From contig NZ_QJRP01000004.1 in the NCBI RefSeq assembly GCF_003205295.1, positions 248,001 to 312,000 on the forward strand: 64,000 nt of DNA, given 5' to 3'. The notes beneath the pieces are model-generated. The model ran no database searches, was not told the DNA's origin, and saw only the letters and a list, made by a program, of their open reading frames with translations. The position numbers were made by a program, and so were the translations under genes. This stretch comes from Pseudomonas mosselii (GTDB lineage Bacteria; Pseudomonadota; Gammaproteobacteria; Pseudomonadales; Pseudomonadaceae). This document shows positions 35,246 through 46,500 of this stretch, piece after piece (position 1 is the first letter of the stretch; every line of letters starts with the position of its first letter).

Positions 35246-36622
35246 TCAGCGCTCGCGCAGCGCCTCGCTGCGCGCCTTGATAATCGGCTTGAGCAGGTAG
35301 CTCATGATGGTCTTCTTGCCGGTCATGATATCCACCGTGGCCACCATCCCCGGGATGATCAGCAACGGCTTCTCCTCCGTGCCCAGGTGACTCTTCTCGG
35401 TGCGCAGCTTGATCAGGTAGTAGGTGGTCTTCTTGTCTTCGTCGGTGATGGTGTCGGCGCCGATCTGCTCGAGCTTGGCCTTCATGCCGCCGTAGATGGT
35501 GTAGTCATAGGCGGTGAACTTGACCGTGGCTTCCTGGCCCGGGTGCAGGAAGGCGATGTCCTTGGGCAGGATCTTCGCCTCGACCACCAGCGTGTCGTCC
35601 AACGGCACGATCTCGATGATGTCGCTGCCCGGCTGGATCACCCCGCCAATGGTGTTGACCAGCAGCTGCTTGACGATGCCGCGCACCGGCGAGATGACCA
35701 TGGTGCGGTGCACGCGGTCATCCAGCGCCTTGCTGGTGGCGGTGGCCTTGTTCAGCTCGGTGCGGGCCTCGTTGAGCTGGGTCAGCGCCTCGCTGCGGAA
35801 CTTGCCGCGGGTCTCCTCGATCTTGCTCTCGACTTCCTTGATCGCCGCCTCGGCACGGGGGATGGCCAGGGCGGTGGAATCCATCTGGCCACGGTTCTCG
35901 ACCTCGGCGCGGCGCAGGCGCAACACCTCGACCTGGGAGATCGCGCCCTGGGCCACCAGCGGCTCGGACATCGCGATTTCCTGGCGCAGCAGCTGCAGGC
36001 TGTTGGCGTACTGGGCGCGCTTGGAGTTGAACTCGCGCAGCTCCTGCTGCTTCTGCACCAGCTGCTGTTGCAGGCCGCCGATCTCGTCCTGCAACTGCTG
36101 GCGACGGCTCTGGTACAGCGATTGCTCGTTGGCGGCCTGGCTCGGCGCAGCCTTGCGCAGCTCTTCGTCGATCTGCAGCGGCTTGTCCTCGACCTCGGCC
36201 GTCAGGCGCTGAACGCGCAGGGCCATGGCCAGACGCGAGGCCTCGGTCTCGTCGACGTTGGAGGCGAAGCGGGTTTCGTCCAGGCGCAGTAGCGGTTGAC
36301 CGACCTCGACGATCTCCCCTTCCTTGGCGAAGATCTCGGCGACGATGCCGCCCTCGAGGTTCTGGATCTTCTGCACCTTGGACGACGGGATGGCCTTGCC
36401 CTCCCCGCGCGTCACCTCGTCGATGGGCGCGACGCTGGCCCAGACGATCAGGAACAGGAAGAACGCGATCACGCCCCAGATGGTCAGGCGCACCACACGC
36501 GGCGCGTCCTCGATCAGTGCCTTGTTGACCTCGGGCAGCGGCTGGCCGGCCAGCGACTCGGAACCCTTGAAGTAGCGGCGCAGGTTGTCCTTGAAACGCC
36601 CGATATCCAGCTTATGCAACAC
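35246..36622 (-). CDS. lapC: LapC, HlyD-family adaptor of the LapA type I secretion system
   Basis: The 458-residue protein has one membrane helix (about residues 48-68), a long coiled-coil hairpin (about 125-290, rich in Gln/Glu/Arg) and a lipoyl/beta-barrel region with KIQNLEGGIVAEIFAKEGEI and RTMVISPVRGIVKQLLVNT. This is the layout of type I secretion membrane-fusion proteins. It bridges the LapB ABC exporter and the outer-membrane channel LapE to move LapA out of the cell. It starts 11 bases before the lapB stop, so the two are translationally coupled. The identification rests on the fold and on the location beside lapB, lapA, lapD and lapG. Confidence 0.92.
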   Translation of the reverse strand: MLHKLDIGRFKDNLRRYFKGSESLAGQPLPEVNKALIEDAPRVVRLTIWGVIAFFLFLIVWASVAPIDEVTRGEGKAIPSSKVQKIQNLEGGIVAEIFAKEGEIVEVGQPLLRLDETRFASNVDETEASRLAMALRVQRLTAEVEDKPLQIDEELRKAAPSQAANEQSLYQSRRQQLQDEIGGLQQQLVQKQQELREFNSKRAQYANSLQLLRQEIAMSEPLVAQGAISQVEVLRLRRAEVENRGQMDSTALAIPRAEAAIKEVESKIEETRGKFRSEALTQLNEARTELNKATATSKALDDRVHRTMVISPVRGIVKQLLVNTIGGVIQPGSDIIEIVPLDDTLVVEAKILPKDIAFLHPGQEATVKFTAYDYTIYGGMKAKLEQIGADTITDEDKKTTYYLIKLRTEKSHLGTEEKPLLIIPGMVATVDIMTGKKTIMSYLLKPIIKARSEALRER

Positions 36623-38768
36623 TGATCTGCCCCTTCTTCAGCGCATCCATGACGGCGGCTTTCGGGCCATCCGCGACGATCTGTCCACGATCGATGACGA
36701 TCAACCGGTCCACCAGCGACAACAACGAAGCGCGGTGGGTGACCAGCAACACGGTCTTGCCTTCGATGACTGCGGCCAGGCGCTGCTTGAGACGCTCCTC
36801 GCCCGTGTTGTCCATGGCGCTGGTGGGTTCATCGAGCAGCAGGATCTGCGGGTTGAGCAGCAGTGCCCGGCCCAGGGCGACGTTCTGCCGCTGGCCGCCG
36901 GAGAGGTTCTGGCCACGCTCGCCGACCTGCAGCTCGTAGCCGTCCGGGTGCAGCCGGGCGAACTCATGCACACCGGCCAGTTCCGCGGCCTGGAGGATCA
37001 GCTCGTCCTCGATGTAGCGGGCACCGCTGACCAGGTTGTCGCGCAGGGTGCCGGCCAGCAGCTGGATGTCCTGAGGCACGTAGCCGATGTTGTGGCGCAG
37101 TTCGCTGACGTCGATCTGGCGGATGTCCACGCCATCGACCAGCAGCGAGCCGTTGTCCGGTTCGTACAGGCCGACGATCAGCTTGGCCAGGGAGCTCTTG
37201 CCCGAGCCGCTGCGGCCGATGATGCCGACCTTCTCGCCCGGACGGATGTTCAGGTTGATGCCCTTGAGCGCCTGGTTCTGCTGGTTCGGGTAGGTGAACT
37301 CGACGCCACGGAACTCGATGGCGCCCTGCAGCACCTGGCGGCTCAGCGGGCGCTCCTCGAAGTTGCGCTCTTGGGGCAGCTCCATCATCTGGTCGGTGGC
37401 GACCATGGTCACCTTGGCTTGCTGGTAGCGGGCCAGCAGGCCGTTCAGCGAGCCCAGCGGGCCAAGGGCGCGACCGCTGAGCATGTAGCAGGCCACCAGG
37501 CCGCCCATACTGAGGTTGCCGTCGATGATCAGGTACACGCCCACGCAGATCATCGCCACGCCGGCCAGTTGCTGGATCAGCGCGGTGATGTTCATGGCCA
37601 GGCCCGACAGCACCTTCACCCGCAGCTCCAGGCGGCTCAGGGTGCCGAGGGTCTGCTCCCACATGTACTGGCGCTCGCTCTCGGCGTTGTTGACCTTGAC
37701 CGCATCCAGCCCGGCGAGGGTCTCGATCAGGCTCGACTGGCGCTCGGAGGCCAGGGCCATGGTGCGTTCCATGGTCGCCATCAGCGGCTTCTGCAGGGCG
37801 TAGCCAATGCCCAGTGCCAACGGGAAGGCCAGGATCGGAATCCACACCAGGTGCCCACCGATGATGGCGATGACCATGAGGATCAGCAACGTGAACGGCA
37901 GGTCGATCAGGCTGGTCAGGGTCAGCGAGGCGAGGAAGTCGCGCAGGCCCTGGAACTCGTGGATATTCTGGGCGAAGCTGCCGACCCGCGCCGGGCGGTA
38001 CTTCATGGCCATGCCGACGATGCGCTCGAACAGCGTCGCCGAGATGATCAGGTCGGTCTTCTTGCCGGCCAGGTCCAGGCACAGGCTGCGCAAACCCTTG
38101 AGGATCAGGTCGAAGACATAGGCGCCGGCGATGCCGACCGCCAGCACCCACAGGGTCGAGGTGGCCTGGTTGGGCACAACGCGGTCGTACACGTTCATCA
38201 CGAACAGCGGCGCGGCCAGGGCAATCAGGTTGATCACCAGGCTGGCGGCGATGGCATCGATGTACAGCCATTTGCTGCGCAGCAGGGTGTCGCGGAACCA
38301 CGAGCGCGCGCGCGGGATCAGGTTGCCGTGGTTGACGTCGAACTTGTGCTGCGGCTGGGCGAAGAACACCTTGCCGCTGTAGTCGCCCTGCAACGCTTCA
38401 CGGGTGACATGCACCTCGCCGCCGTCGCTCTCGCTGAGCAGCAGGCGCGCGGTGTCCTCGTTCTCCCAGCCGAGCAGGACCGCACAGCGACCTTCCTTGA
38501 GCAAGAGCATCGCCGGCATGGCGATGCTGGGGATCTGCTCGAGCTTGCGCTGCAGCAGGCGCCCCTGCAGCCCGGCCCGGGCGGCTGCGCGCGGCAGCAG
38601 CTCGGGGGTCAGACGCTGCGAGGGCAAGGGTAGCCCGGTGGTCAGCATGGCCCGGCTGGCGGGTTTCTGGTGCAGGACACACAGGGTCAGCAGACTGTCC
38701 AGCAGCGGGTCGTCATGCTGACTGCGTGGATCGTGGCTGAGTTGGACTCGACTGACTTCGGATTCCAC
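36612..38768 (-). CDS. lapB: LapB, type I secretion ABC exporter for LapA
   Basis: The 718-residue protein has an N-terminal C39-peptidase-like domain (about residues 20-145). It appears to lack the catalytic cysteine (LLTLCVLHQKPASRAMLT aligns with the usual Gln/Cys region), as in RTX exporters. Then come six membrane helices (about 165-450) and an ABC domain with Walker A GRSGSGKSS (near 518), signature LSGGQRQ (near 623) and LLLDEPTSAMD. It drives ATP-dependent export of LapA. It lies between lapE (45-base gap) and lapC (11-base overlap) in one minus-strand operon, divergent from lapA. Confidence 0.93.
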   Translation of the reverse strand: MESEVSRVQLSHDPRSQHDDPLLDSLLTLCVLHQKPASRAMLTTGLPLPSQRLTPELLPRAAARAGLQGRLLQRKLEQIPSIAMPAMLLLKEGRCAVLLGWENEDTARLLLSESDGGEVHVTREALQGDYSGKVFFAQPQHKFDVNHGNLIPRARSWFRDTLLRSKWLYIDAIAASLVINLIALAAPLFVMNVYDRVVPNQATSTLWVLAVGIAGAYVFDLILKGLRSLCLDLAGKKTDLIISATLFERIVGMAMKYRPARVGSFAQNIHEFQGLRDFLASLTLTSLIDLPFTLLILMVIAIIGGHLVWIPILAFPLALGIGYALQKPLMATMERTMALASERQSSLIETLAGLDAVKVNNAESERQYMWEQTLGTLSRLELRVKVLSGLAMNITALIQQLAGVAMICVGVYLIIDGNLSMGGLVACYMLSGRALGPLGSLNGLLARYQQAKVTMVATDQMMELPQERNFEERPLSRQVLQGAIEFRGVEFTYPNQQNQALKGINLNIRPGEKVGIIGRSGSGKSSLAKLIVGLYEPDNGSLLVDGVDIRQIDVSELRHNIGYVPQDIQLLAGTLRDNLVSGARYIEDELILQAAELAGVHEFARLHPDGYELQVGERGQNLSGGQRQNVALGRALLLNPQILLLDEPTSAMDNTGEERLKQRLAAVIEGKTVLLVTHRASLLSLVDRLIVIDRGQIVADGPKAAVMDALKKGQISVA

Positions 38769-38813
38769 GCGGCGCTCTCTTCATCCTTGCGGGGGTGATT
38801 CAAGGTGCGCCTT

Positions 38814-40151
38814 TCAGTTCATGCCTGGCAGGTTCACCTTGGGTTTCAGGTCGTTCTGCACAACGGACGCCATCGGTGCTACGACACCCTGGCTCTTGAG
38901 CAGCTGACCAATGGTCGCCTTGATTCGATACTGAGTAAACATTTGTGTGTTCTTCACCTCTACCAGACGACGCTGGGCGGTGAAGGTTTCATTCTCGCTG
39001 TCGAGCAGGTCGAGCAGGGTTCGCTCGCCCAGGCCGAACTGCTGCTGGTAGGCGCTGCGCACGCGGTTGCTGTGATCGACGTACTGCTGGGCGATCGGCA
39101 CCTGGGCGTTGGCGTTCTCCAGAGCATTCCATGCCAAGCCTAACTCCTCATTGAGCTGGCGCAAGGCGTTGTTGCGAATGTCCAGGGCCTGGTTGGCCAG
39201 GTACGACTTCGATTCCAGGTCGGCCTTGTTGCTGCCACCGGCGTACAGGTTGAAGTTCATGCGCAGCATGGCCTGCCATTCGTTGTTGTGGCCGACGGCA
39301 CCGTCGAGGTTGTTGTCGGCCGTTCGTCCGAGTTCGGCATCGAATCGCGGATAGAACGTAGACTTTGCCGCTTCGTATTGCTTCTCGGCGGCGGCGATGT
39401 CCGACTCGGCCGAACGCAGGATCGGGCTTTCCTCGACCAGCTGGTGGCGGGCCTCGTCGAGAGTGGCCGGCAGCAGGTCGACAAATGGCGCGGGCGTGCT
39501 TAACTCGTCGGGCATTTGGCCGACGACGCTCAGGTAGTTGGTGTTGGCGTCGGCTAGGTTGGTCTGCTCGGTGATCAGGTTGTTGCGGGCCTGGGCCAGG
39601 CGCGCCTCGGCCTGGTCAAGGTCGGCCAGGCGGCCTACGCCGCGGCTGGTGCGCAGCTTGATCTGGTCGAGGATGCGCTCGTGGTTGCGCAGGTTGTCTT
39701 CGGCCAGGCGCACCATCTCGCGGCGCGACAGCACGTCCAGGTAGACCTGGGCGACGGTCAGGGCGGTGCGCTCGGAGGTCCCCAGCAGGGAGTAGGCGCG
39801 GGCGTTGACGGTGGCCTGCTGACGACCGACCTCGCTGGAGGTGGCGAAGCCGTCGAAGACCATCTGCCGCAGGCGGATGGCCGACTCACCACGGTTCAGG
39901 GTCTCCCAGCGGTTGCGGGTGCTCGGGCTGTCGGTGCCTTCACGGCCGTAGCCGGCGGTCACGTCGACCCGCGGCAAATAGCCGCCCTGGGCGGCGCGCA
40001 GTTGATAATCCGCAGCTGTACGGGCGTTCACCCCGGCCTGGATCTCCGGATGGACCTCGAGGGCCTTCTGCATGGCTTCGGGCAAGGTTTGTGCTTGAAC
40101 GAATGTGGCGGCGAGAGCGAAAGGAAGAGCGGTGAACAGTGACGCACGCAT
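38814..40151 (-). CDS. lapE: LapE, TolC-like outer-membrane channel of the LapA exporter
   Basis: This 445-residue protein has a signal peptide (cleavage after TFVQA, about residue 21) and the two-fold TolC-repeat pattern: LPEAMQKALEVHPEIQAGVN in the first half and LDEARHQLVEESPILRSAES in the second. The tail LGERTLLDLLDSENETFTAQ is typical of type I secretion channels (agglutination-protein/LapE type). The start at 40151 gives the clean signal peptide; an ATG at 40184 would add 11 residues. LapE both exports LapA and holds its N-terminal plug in the outer membrane in P. fluorescens. It is the first gene of lapE-lapB-lapC, divergent from lapA. Confidence 0.9.
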   Translation of the reverse strand: MRASLFTALPFALAATFVQAQTLPEAMQKALEVHPEIQAGVNARTAADYQLRAAQGGYLPRVDVTAGYGREGTDSPSTRNRWETLNRGESAIRLRQMVFDGFATSSEVGRQQATVNARAYSLLGTSERTALTVAQVYLDVLSRREMVRLAEDNLRNHERILDQIKLRTSRGVGRLADLDQAEARLAQARNNLITEQTNLADANTNYLSVVGQMPDELSTPAPFVDLLPATLDEARHQLVEESPILRSAESDIAAAEKQYEAAKSTFYPRFDAELGRTADNNLDGAVGHNNEWQAMLRMNFNLYAGGSNKADLESKSYLANQALDIRNNALRQLNEELGLAWNALENANAQVPIAQQYVDHSNRVRSAYQQQFGLGERTLLDLLDSENETFTAQRRLVEVKNTQMFTQYRIKATIGQLLKSQGVVAPMASVVQNDLKPKVNLPGMN

Positions 40152-40345
40152 TTTTACTGGTTCCCGAGAGAGCTGTTGTCCCAAATCACAGCCGAAGCCG
40201 TGCCTGCCCTGGAAAATGGCAAACCCTGATCCTGTATGTAGGAAGCTTCCGAATAGGCAGTGCGATTAATACAAAAGAAAGGGCTTAGCTGGCCAAATAT
40301 CAATGTGACATTACCTTGGCGATTGTTTAGGATGGCAGCCAGAAG

Positions 40346-40359
40346 GTCAATAGTTTGGC
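40346..40359 (+). promoter_or_regulatory. Candidate FleQ box 1
   Basis: GTCAATAGTTTGGC matches 10 of the 13 defined positions of the FleQ consensus GTCANTAAATTGAC, as I recall it from the Pseudomonas literature. It overlaps the candidate -35 box of lapA. Confidence 0.45.
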
Positions 40360-40384
40360 ATAAACTTAATAGCCAGAAATTATA

Positions 40385-40398
40385 GACGTAAAATTGAC
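40385..40398 (+). promoter_or_regulatory. Candidate FleQ box 2
   Basis: GACGTAAAATTGAC matches 10-11 of 13 defined positions of the FleQ consensus, with the right half AAATTGAC exact. It lies about 104 bases before the lapA start and 39 bases from box 1. Confidence 0.5.
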
Positions 40399-40501
40399 GC
40401 AAATCAGCGTCAAAAACATTATTTGAAACATTCCATCAGTCGCCGCCCTCGAACGCCGGCCAGGCATGGAAGCCAACTGAACAGGTAGCCCGGAGAGTCC
40501 A

Positions 40502-43500
40502 ATGAGCACTGTTGTCGCCATCGTCAAAAGCATTGTTGGCCAAGTCATCGCAGTTTCCCCAGAAGGCATCCGGCGCGTACTGATCGAAGGCGATCGCCTG
40601 CTGGCAGGTGAACAGGTAGACACCGGCGCGGGCGGCGCGGTCACCCTGGAGCTGGCCGACGGCCGCGTGCTCGACCTGGGCCGCGACACCCAGTGGAGCG
40701 CCGATGCGCCCGACAGCAGCACCGACCTGAGCCAGGCCACCGCCCAGGCAGCGCCCTCGGTCGAAGAGCTGCAACAGGCCATCGCTGCCGGTGTCGACCC
40801 AACCACCGAACTCGAAGCCACCGCGGCCGGCCCGGCTGCCGCAGGCGGCGGCTCGGTCGGCGGCGGACACAGCTTCGTCCTGCTTGAGGAAACCGCGGGG
40901 GTGGTCGACCCGAGCATCGGCTTCCCCACCGGGCCGATAGGCTTCGCCAACGGCCTGGCGGCCGAGGAGCTGGGCGGACTGGACGGCAACGCTGCCAGCA
41001 CCAACACGACCAACGTCCCGCTCACCACCGGCCTGACCCTGAGCGCCACCCCCACGATCACCGAGGCGGGTGGCGTCATCGTCTATACCGCCACCGTCGG
41101 CCAGCCTCCGCTGACCAACCTGACCGTGACCTTGTCCAACGGCGCCGTCATCGTGATCCCGGCCGGCCAGACCTCCGGCACCGTCAACGTCGACATCCCG
41201 GCCAACGACACGCCCTACATCGATGGCGGCCAGATCTCCGCGACCATTACCGGCACAACCGGCGGTAACGGCCTGATCGTCACGCCGAGCACCACCCCGG
41301 CGGTGACCCAGGTCACCGACACCATCGACACCACCACTGCCACGCTCACCGCCACCCCGAGCGTGACCGAAGGTGGCGTGATCACCTACACCGTGACCTT
41401 GACCAACCCGGCACAGACTCCGGTCACCGTCACTCTGTCCAACGGCCAGACCGTCACCATCGAGGCCGGCAAGTCGTCCGGCAGCGTCGACTTCCAGACC
41501 CCGGCCAACGACGTCTACAACAACGGCAGCACCGTCAGCACCACGATCACGGGGGCAACGGGCGGCAACTTCGAGAAACTGGAGCCGAACCCGGCACCCG
41601 CTGAAACGAAGATCAACGACTCGGTCGACACCACCACCGCCACCTTGACCGCCACCCCGAGCGTGACCGAAGGCGGTGTGATCACCTACACCGTGACCCT
41701 GACCAACCCGGCCCAGACCCCGGTCACCATCACTCTGTCCAACGGCCAGACCGTCACCATCGAGGCCGGCAAGTCGTCCGGCAGCGTCGACTTCCAGACC
41801 CCGGCCAATGACGTCTACAACAACGGCAGCACCGTCAGCACCACGATCACGGGGGCAGCGGGCGGCAACTTCGAGAAACTGGAGCCGAACCCGACGCCAG
41901 CCGAGACGCTGATCAACGATTCGGTCGACACCACCACCGCCACCCTGACCGCGACCCCGAGCGTCACCGAAGGCGGTGTGATCACCTACACCGTGACCCT
42001 GACCAACCCGGCCCAGACCCCGGTCACCGTCACCCTGTCCAATGGCCAGACCGTCACCATCGAGGCCGGCAAGTCGTCCGGCAGTGTCGACTTCCAGACC
42101 CCGGCCAATGACGTCTATAACAATGGCAGCACCGTCAGCACCACGATCACGGGGGCAACGGGCGGCAACTTCGAGAAACTGGAGCCGAACCCGGCACCCG
42201 CTGAAACGAAGATCAACGACTCGATCGACACCACCACCGCCACCCTGACCGCGACCCCAAGCGTCACCGAAGGCGGCGTGATCACCTATACCGTGACCCT
42301 GACCAACCCGGCCCAGACTCCGGTCACCGTTACCCTGTCCAACGGCCAGACCATCACCGTCAAGGCTGGCGAAAGCACCGGCAGCGTCGACTTCCAGACC
42401 CCGGCCAACGACGTATTCGTCAACGGCAGCACGGTCAGCACCAGCATCACCGGTGCCACTGGCGGCAACTTCGAGAAGCTGGAGCCCGACACCACGCCGA
42501 CCCAGACCGTGATCAGCGACAGCATCGACACGGTGACCGTCAGCATCGCCAGCAATGGCAACGTGACCGAGGCCGAGCAACCGACCTTCACCGTGTCGGT
42601 CAGCCAGAAACTCGACCATGACCTGACTGTGACCCTGTCCAATGGCGCCACCGTGGTCATCACCGCCGGCCAGACCCAGGCCACCTACAGCCTACCGGCC
42701 CAGGGCGACGACGTGTTCAAGGACGCCAGCTCGGTGACACTCGGCGTGACCGATGCCAGCGTGGCGGGCAAGACCTTCGAAAACCTGCAGCTGGGTGGCG
42801 ATGCCACGGTGCAGATCAGTGACACCACCAGCGAGGTGGTCGCGACCCTGACTGCCGACAAGACCACCGTGTCTGAAGGCGGCCAGATCACCTACACCGT
42901 GACTTTGACCAATGCCCAAGGGCTGCCGGTCAGCGGCCACAATGGCCTGACCTTCACCCTGACCGATGGCACCAAAGTCACCATCCCGGCCGGCAGTACC
43001 AGTGGCACCTTCACCATCACCGCTGCGGACGATGTATTCGTCGGTGGCCAGCCGAGCATCGTCAACAAGATCGAGTCGGTTGCCGGTGGCGACAACTTCG
43101 AGAAGCTGACGCTGGGTGACAACACCGTCACCACGACCGTGACCGATGAGCCAGGCACCGGCACGCCGGGCACCGATAACCAAGGCGACAAGGTCACCGT
43201 CACCATCGTCGGCAAAGGCGATGTCACCGAAGACCAGCAACCCGCCTTCACCGTCAAGGTCAGCCAGAAGCTCGACCATGATCTGACTGTAACCCTGTCA
43301 AACGGCGACAAAGTCGTTATTCCGGCCGGTCAGACCGAGGCCGAGTACAAAGCCAAGGCCCAAGGTGATGACGTCTTCAAAGACGGTGACACCCTGACCG
43401 TCGGCATCACCGATGCCGCTGTCGATGGCAAGGCCTTCGAGAATCTGGAGCTGGGTGGCAACGCCTCGGTGCAGATCACCGACACGGTCAGTGAAGTTGT

Positions 43501-46500
43501 GGCCACCCTGTCCGCTGACAAGACCACCGTAGCCGAAGGCGGCCAGATCACTTACACCGTGACCCTGACCAACGCCCAAGGTCTGCCGGTCAATGGCCAC
43601 AACGGCCTGACCTTCACCCTCACCGACGGCACCAAGGTCACCATTCCGGCCGGTAGCGCCAGCGGTACCTTCACCATCACCGCTGCGGACGACGTGTTCG
43701 TGGGTGGTCAGCCGAACATCGTCAACAAGATCGAGTCGGTTGCCGGTGGCGATAACTTCGAGAAGCTGACCCTCGGCGATAACACGATCACCACGACCGT
43801 AACCGACGAGCCAGGTACCGGTACGCCGGGCACCGATAACCAGGGCGACAAGGTCACCGTCACCATCGTCGGCAAAGGCGATGTCACCGAAGACCAGCAG
43901 CCAGCCTTCACCGTCAAGGTCAGCCAGAAACTTGACCACGACCTTACTGTCACCCTGTCCAACGGCGACAAGGTGGTGATCCCAGCCGGCCAGACCGAAA
44001 CCGAATACAAAGCCAAGGCCCAGGGTGATGACGTCTTCAAGGATGGCGACACCCTGACCGTCGGCATCACCGATGCCGCTGTCGATGGCAAGGCCTTCGA
44101 AAATCTGGAACTGGGCGGCAACGCCTCGGTGCAGATCACCGACACCATCAGCGAAGTCGTCGCGACCCTCACCGCCGACAAGACCACCGTCACCGAAGGC
44201 GGCCAGATCACCTACACCGTGACCCTGACCAACGCCCAGGGTCTGTCGGTCACCGGCCATAACGGCCTGACCTTCACCCTGACCGATGGCACCAAGGTCA
44301 CTATCCCGGCCGGCAGCGCCAGCGGCACTTTCACCATCACCGCTGCGGACGATGTGTTCGTGGGTGGCCAGCCGAGCATCGTCAACAAGATCGAATCGGT
44401 TGCCGGTGGCGATAACTTCGAGAAACTGACCCTCGGCGACAACACGGTCACCACGACCGTGACCGATGAGCCGGGCACTGGCACTCCAGGCACCGATAAC
44501 CAGGGTGACAAGGTCACCGTGACCATCGTCGGCAAAGGCGATGTCACCGAAGATCAGCAACCCGCCTTCACCGTCAAGGTCAGCCAGAAGCTCGACCATG
44601 ATCTGACTGTAACCCTGTCAAACGGCGACAAAGTCGTCATTCCAGCCGGCCAGACCGAAGCCGAGTACAAGGCGAAAGCCCAAGGTGATGACGTCTTCAA
44701 GGACGGCGACACCTTGACCGTCGGCATCACCGATGCCGCCGTTGATGGCAAGGCCTTTGAAAATCTGGAACTGGGTGGCAACGCCTCCGTCCAGATCACC
44801 GACACCGTCAGTGAAGTGGTCGCGACCCTTACTGCGGACAAGACCACTGTGTCCGAAGGCGGCCAGATCACCTACACCGTGACCCTGACCAACGCCCAAG
44901 GACTGCCGGTCAACGGCCACAATGGCCTGACCTTCACCCTGACCGATGGCACCAAGGTCACCATCCCAGCCGGCAGCGCCAGTGGCACGTTCACCATCAC
45001 CGCACCGGATGATGTGTTCGTCGGCGGCCAGCCTTCGATCGTCAACAAGATCGAAGGCGTCAGCGGCGCGGACAACTTCGAGAAACTGACCCTCGGCGAC
45101 AACACGATTACCACGACCGTGACCGACGAGCCGGGCACTGGCACGCCAGGCACCGATAACCAGGGCGATAAGGTCACCGTCACCATCGTCGGCAAGGGCG
45201 ATGTCACCGAAGACCAGCAGCCTGCCTTCACCGTCAAGGTCAGCCAGAAGCTCGACCACGACCTGACCGTGACTCTGTCGAATGGCGACAAGGTCGTGAT
45301 CCCGGCCGGCCAGACCGAAACCGAATACAAGGCCAAGGCCCAGGGCGATGACGTCTTCAAGGACGGCGACACCCTGACCGTCGGCATCAGCGATGCCGCC
45401 GTTGATGGCAAGGCTTTCGAAAATCTGGAACTGGGCGGCAACGCCTCGGTGCAGATCACCGACACCGTCAGCGAAGTCGTCGCGACCCTGACCGCCGACA
45501 AGACCACTGTGTCTGAAGGTGGCCAGATCACCTACACCGTGACACTGACCAACGCCCAGGGCCTGTCGGTCACCGGCCACAATGGCCTGACCTTCACCCT
45601 GACCGATGGCACCAAAGTCACCATCCCGGCCGGTAGCGCCAGCGGTACCTTCACTATCACCGCTCCCGACGACGTATTCGTCGGTGGCCAGCCTTCGATC
45701 GTCAATAAGATCGAGTCGGTTGCCGGTAGCGATAACTTCGAGAAGCTGACCCTCGGCGACAACACCGTCACCACAACCGTGACTGACGAGCCGGGCACCG
45801 GTACTCCGGGCACCGATAACCAGGGCGACAAGGTCACTGTCACCATCGTCGGCAAAGGCGATGTCACCGAGGACCAGCAGCCTGCCTTCACCGTCAAGGT
45901 CAGCCAGAAGCTCGACCATGACCTGACTGTCACGCTGTCCAATGGCGACAAGGTGGTGATCCCAGCTGGCCAGACCGAAGCCGAGTACAAGGCGAAAGCC
46001 CAAGGCGATGACGTCTTCAAGGACGGCGACACCCTGACCGTCGGCATCACCGATGCTGCCGTTGATGGCAAGGCCTTCGAGAATCTGGAGCTGGGCGGCA
46101 ACGCCTCCGTTCAGATCACCGACACCATCAGCGAGGTCGTTGCGACCCTGACTGCCGACAAGACCACTGTGTCCGAAGGCGGCCAGATCACCTACACCGT
46201 GACCCTGACCAACGCCCAGGGTCTGCCGGTCAACGGCCATAACGGCCTGACCTTCACCCTGACCGATGGCACCAAGGTCACCATCCCGGCAGGCAGTGCC
46301 AACGGCACCTTCACCATCACTGCACCCGACGACGTGTTTGTCGGCGGCCAGCCGAGCATCGTCAACAAGATCGAGTCGGTTGCCGGTGGCGATAACTTCG
46401 AGAAGCTGACTCTGGGTGACAACAGCGTCACCACGACCGTGACCGACGAGCCAGGCACTGGCACGCCAGGCACCGATAACCAGGGTGACAAGGTCACCGT

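Larger units (their letters stand above)
40152..40501. promoter_or_regulatory. Divergent lapE / lapA control region
   Basis: This 350-base region is markedly AT-rich against the surrounding coding DNA, especially at 40200-40430. It has two sequences resembling the FleQ box. A possible lapA sigma-70 promoter is TTGGCA (40355-40360), 17 bases, AATTAT (40378-40383). The leader to the lapA ATG would be about 110 bases. Confidence 0.55.

Noticed and set aside
40436..44599. Further long minus-strand frames (for example 40436-42619 and 43298-44599)
   Set aside because: They are in the same codon-aligned antisense phase as the large frame, interrupted only where lapA uses a rare CTA or TCA codon. 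They are not genes.
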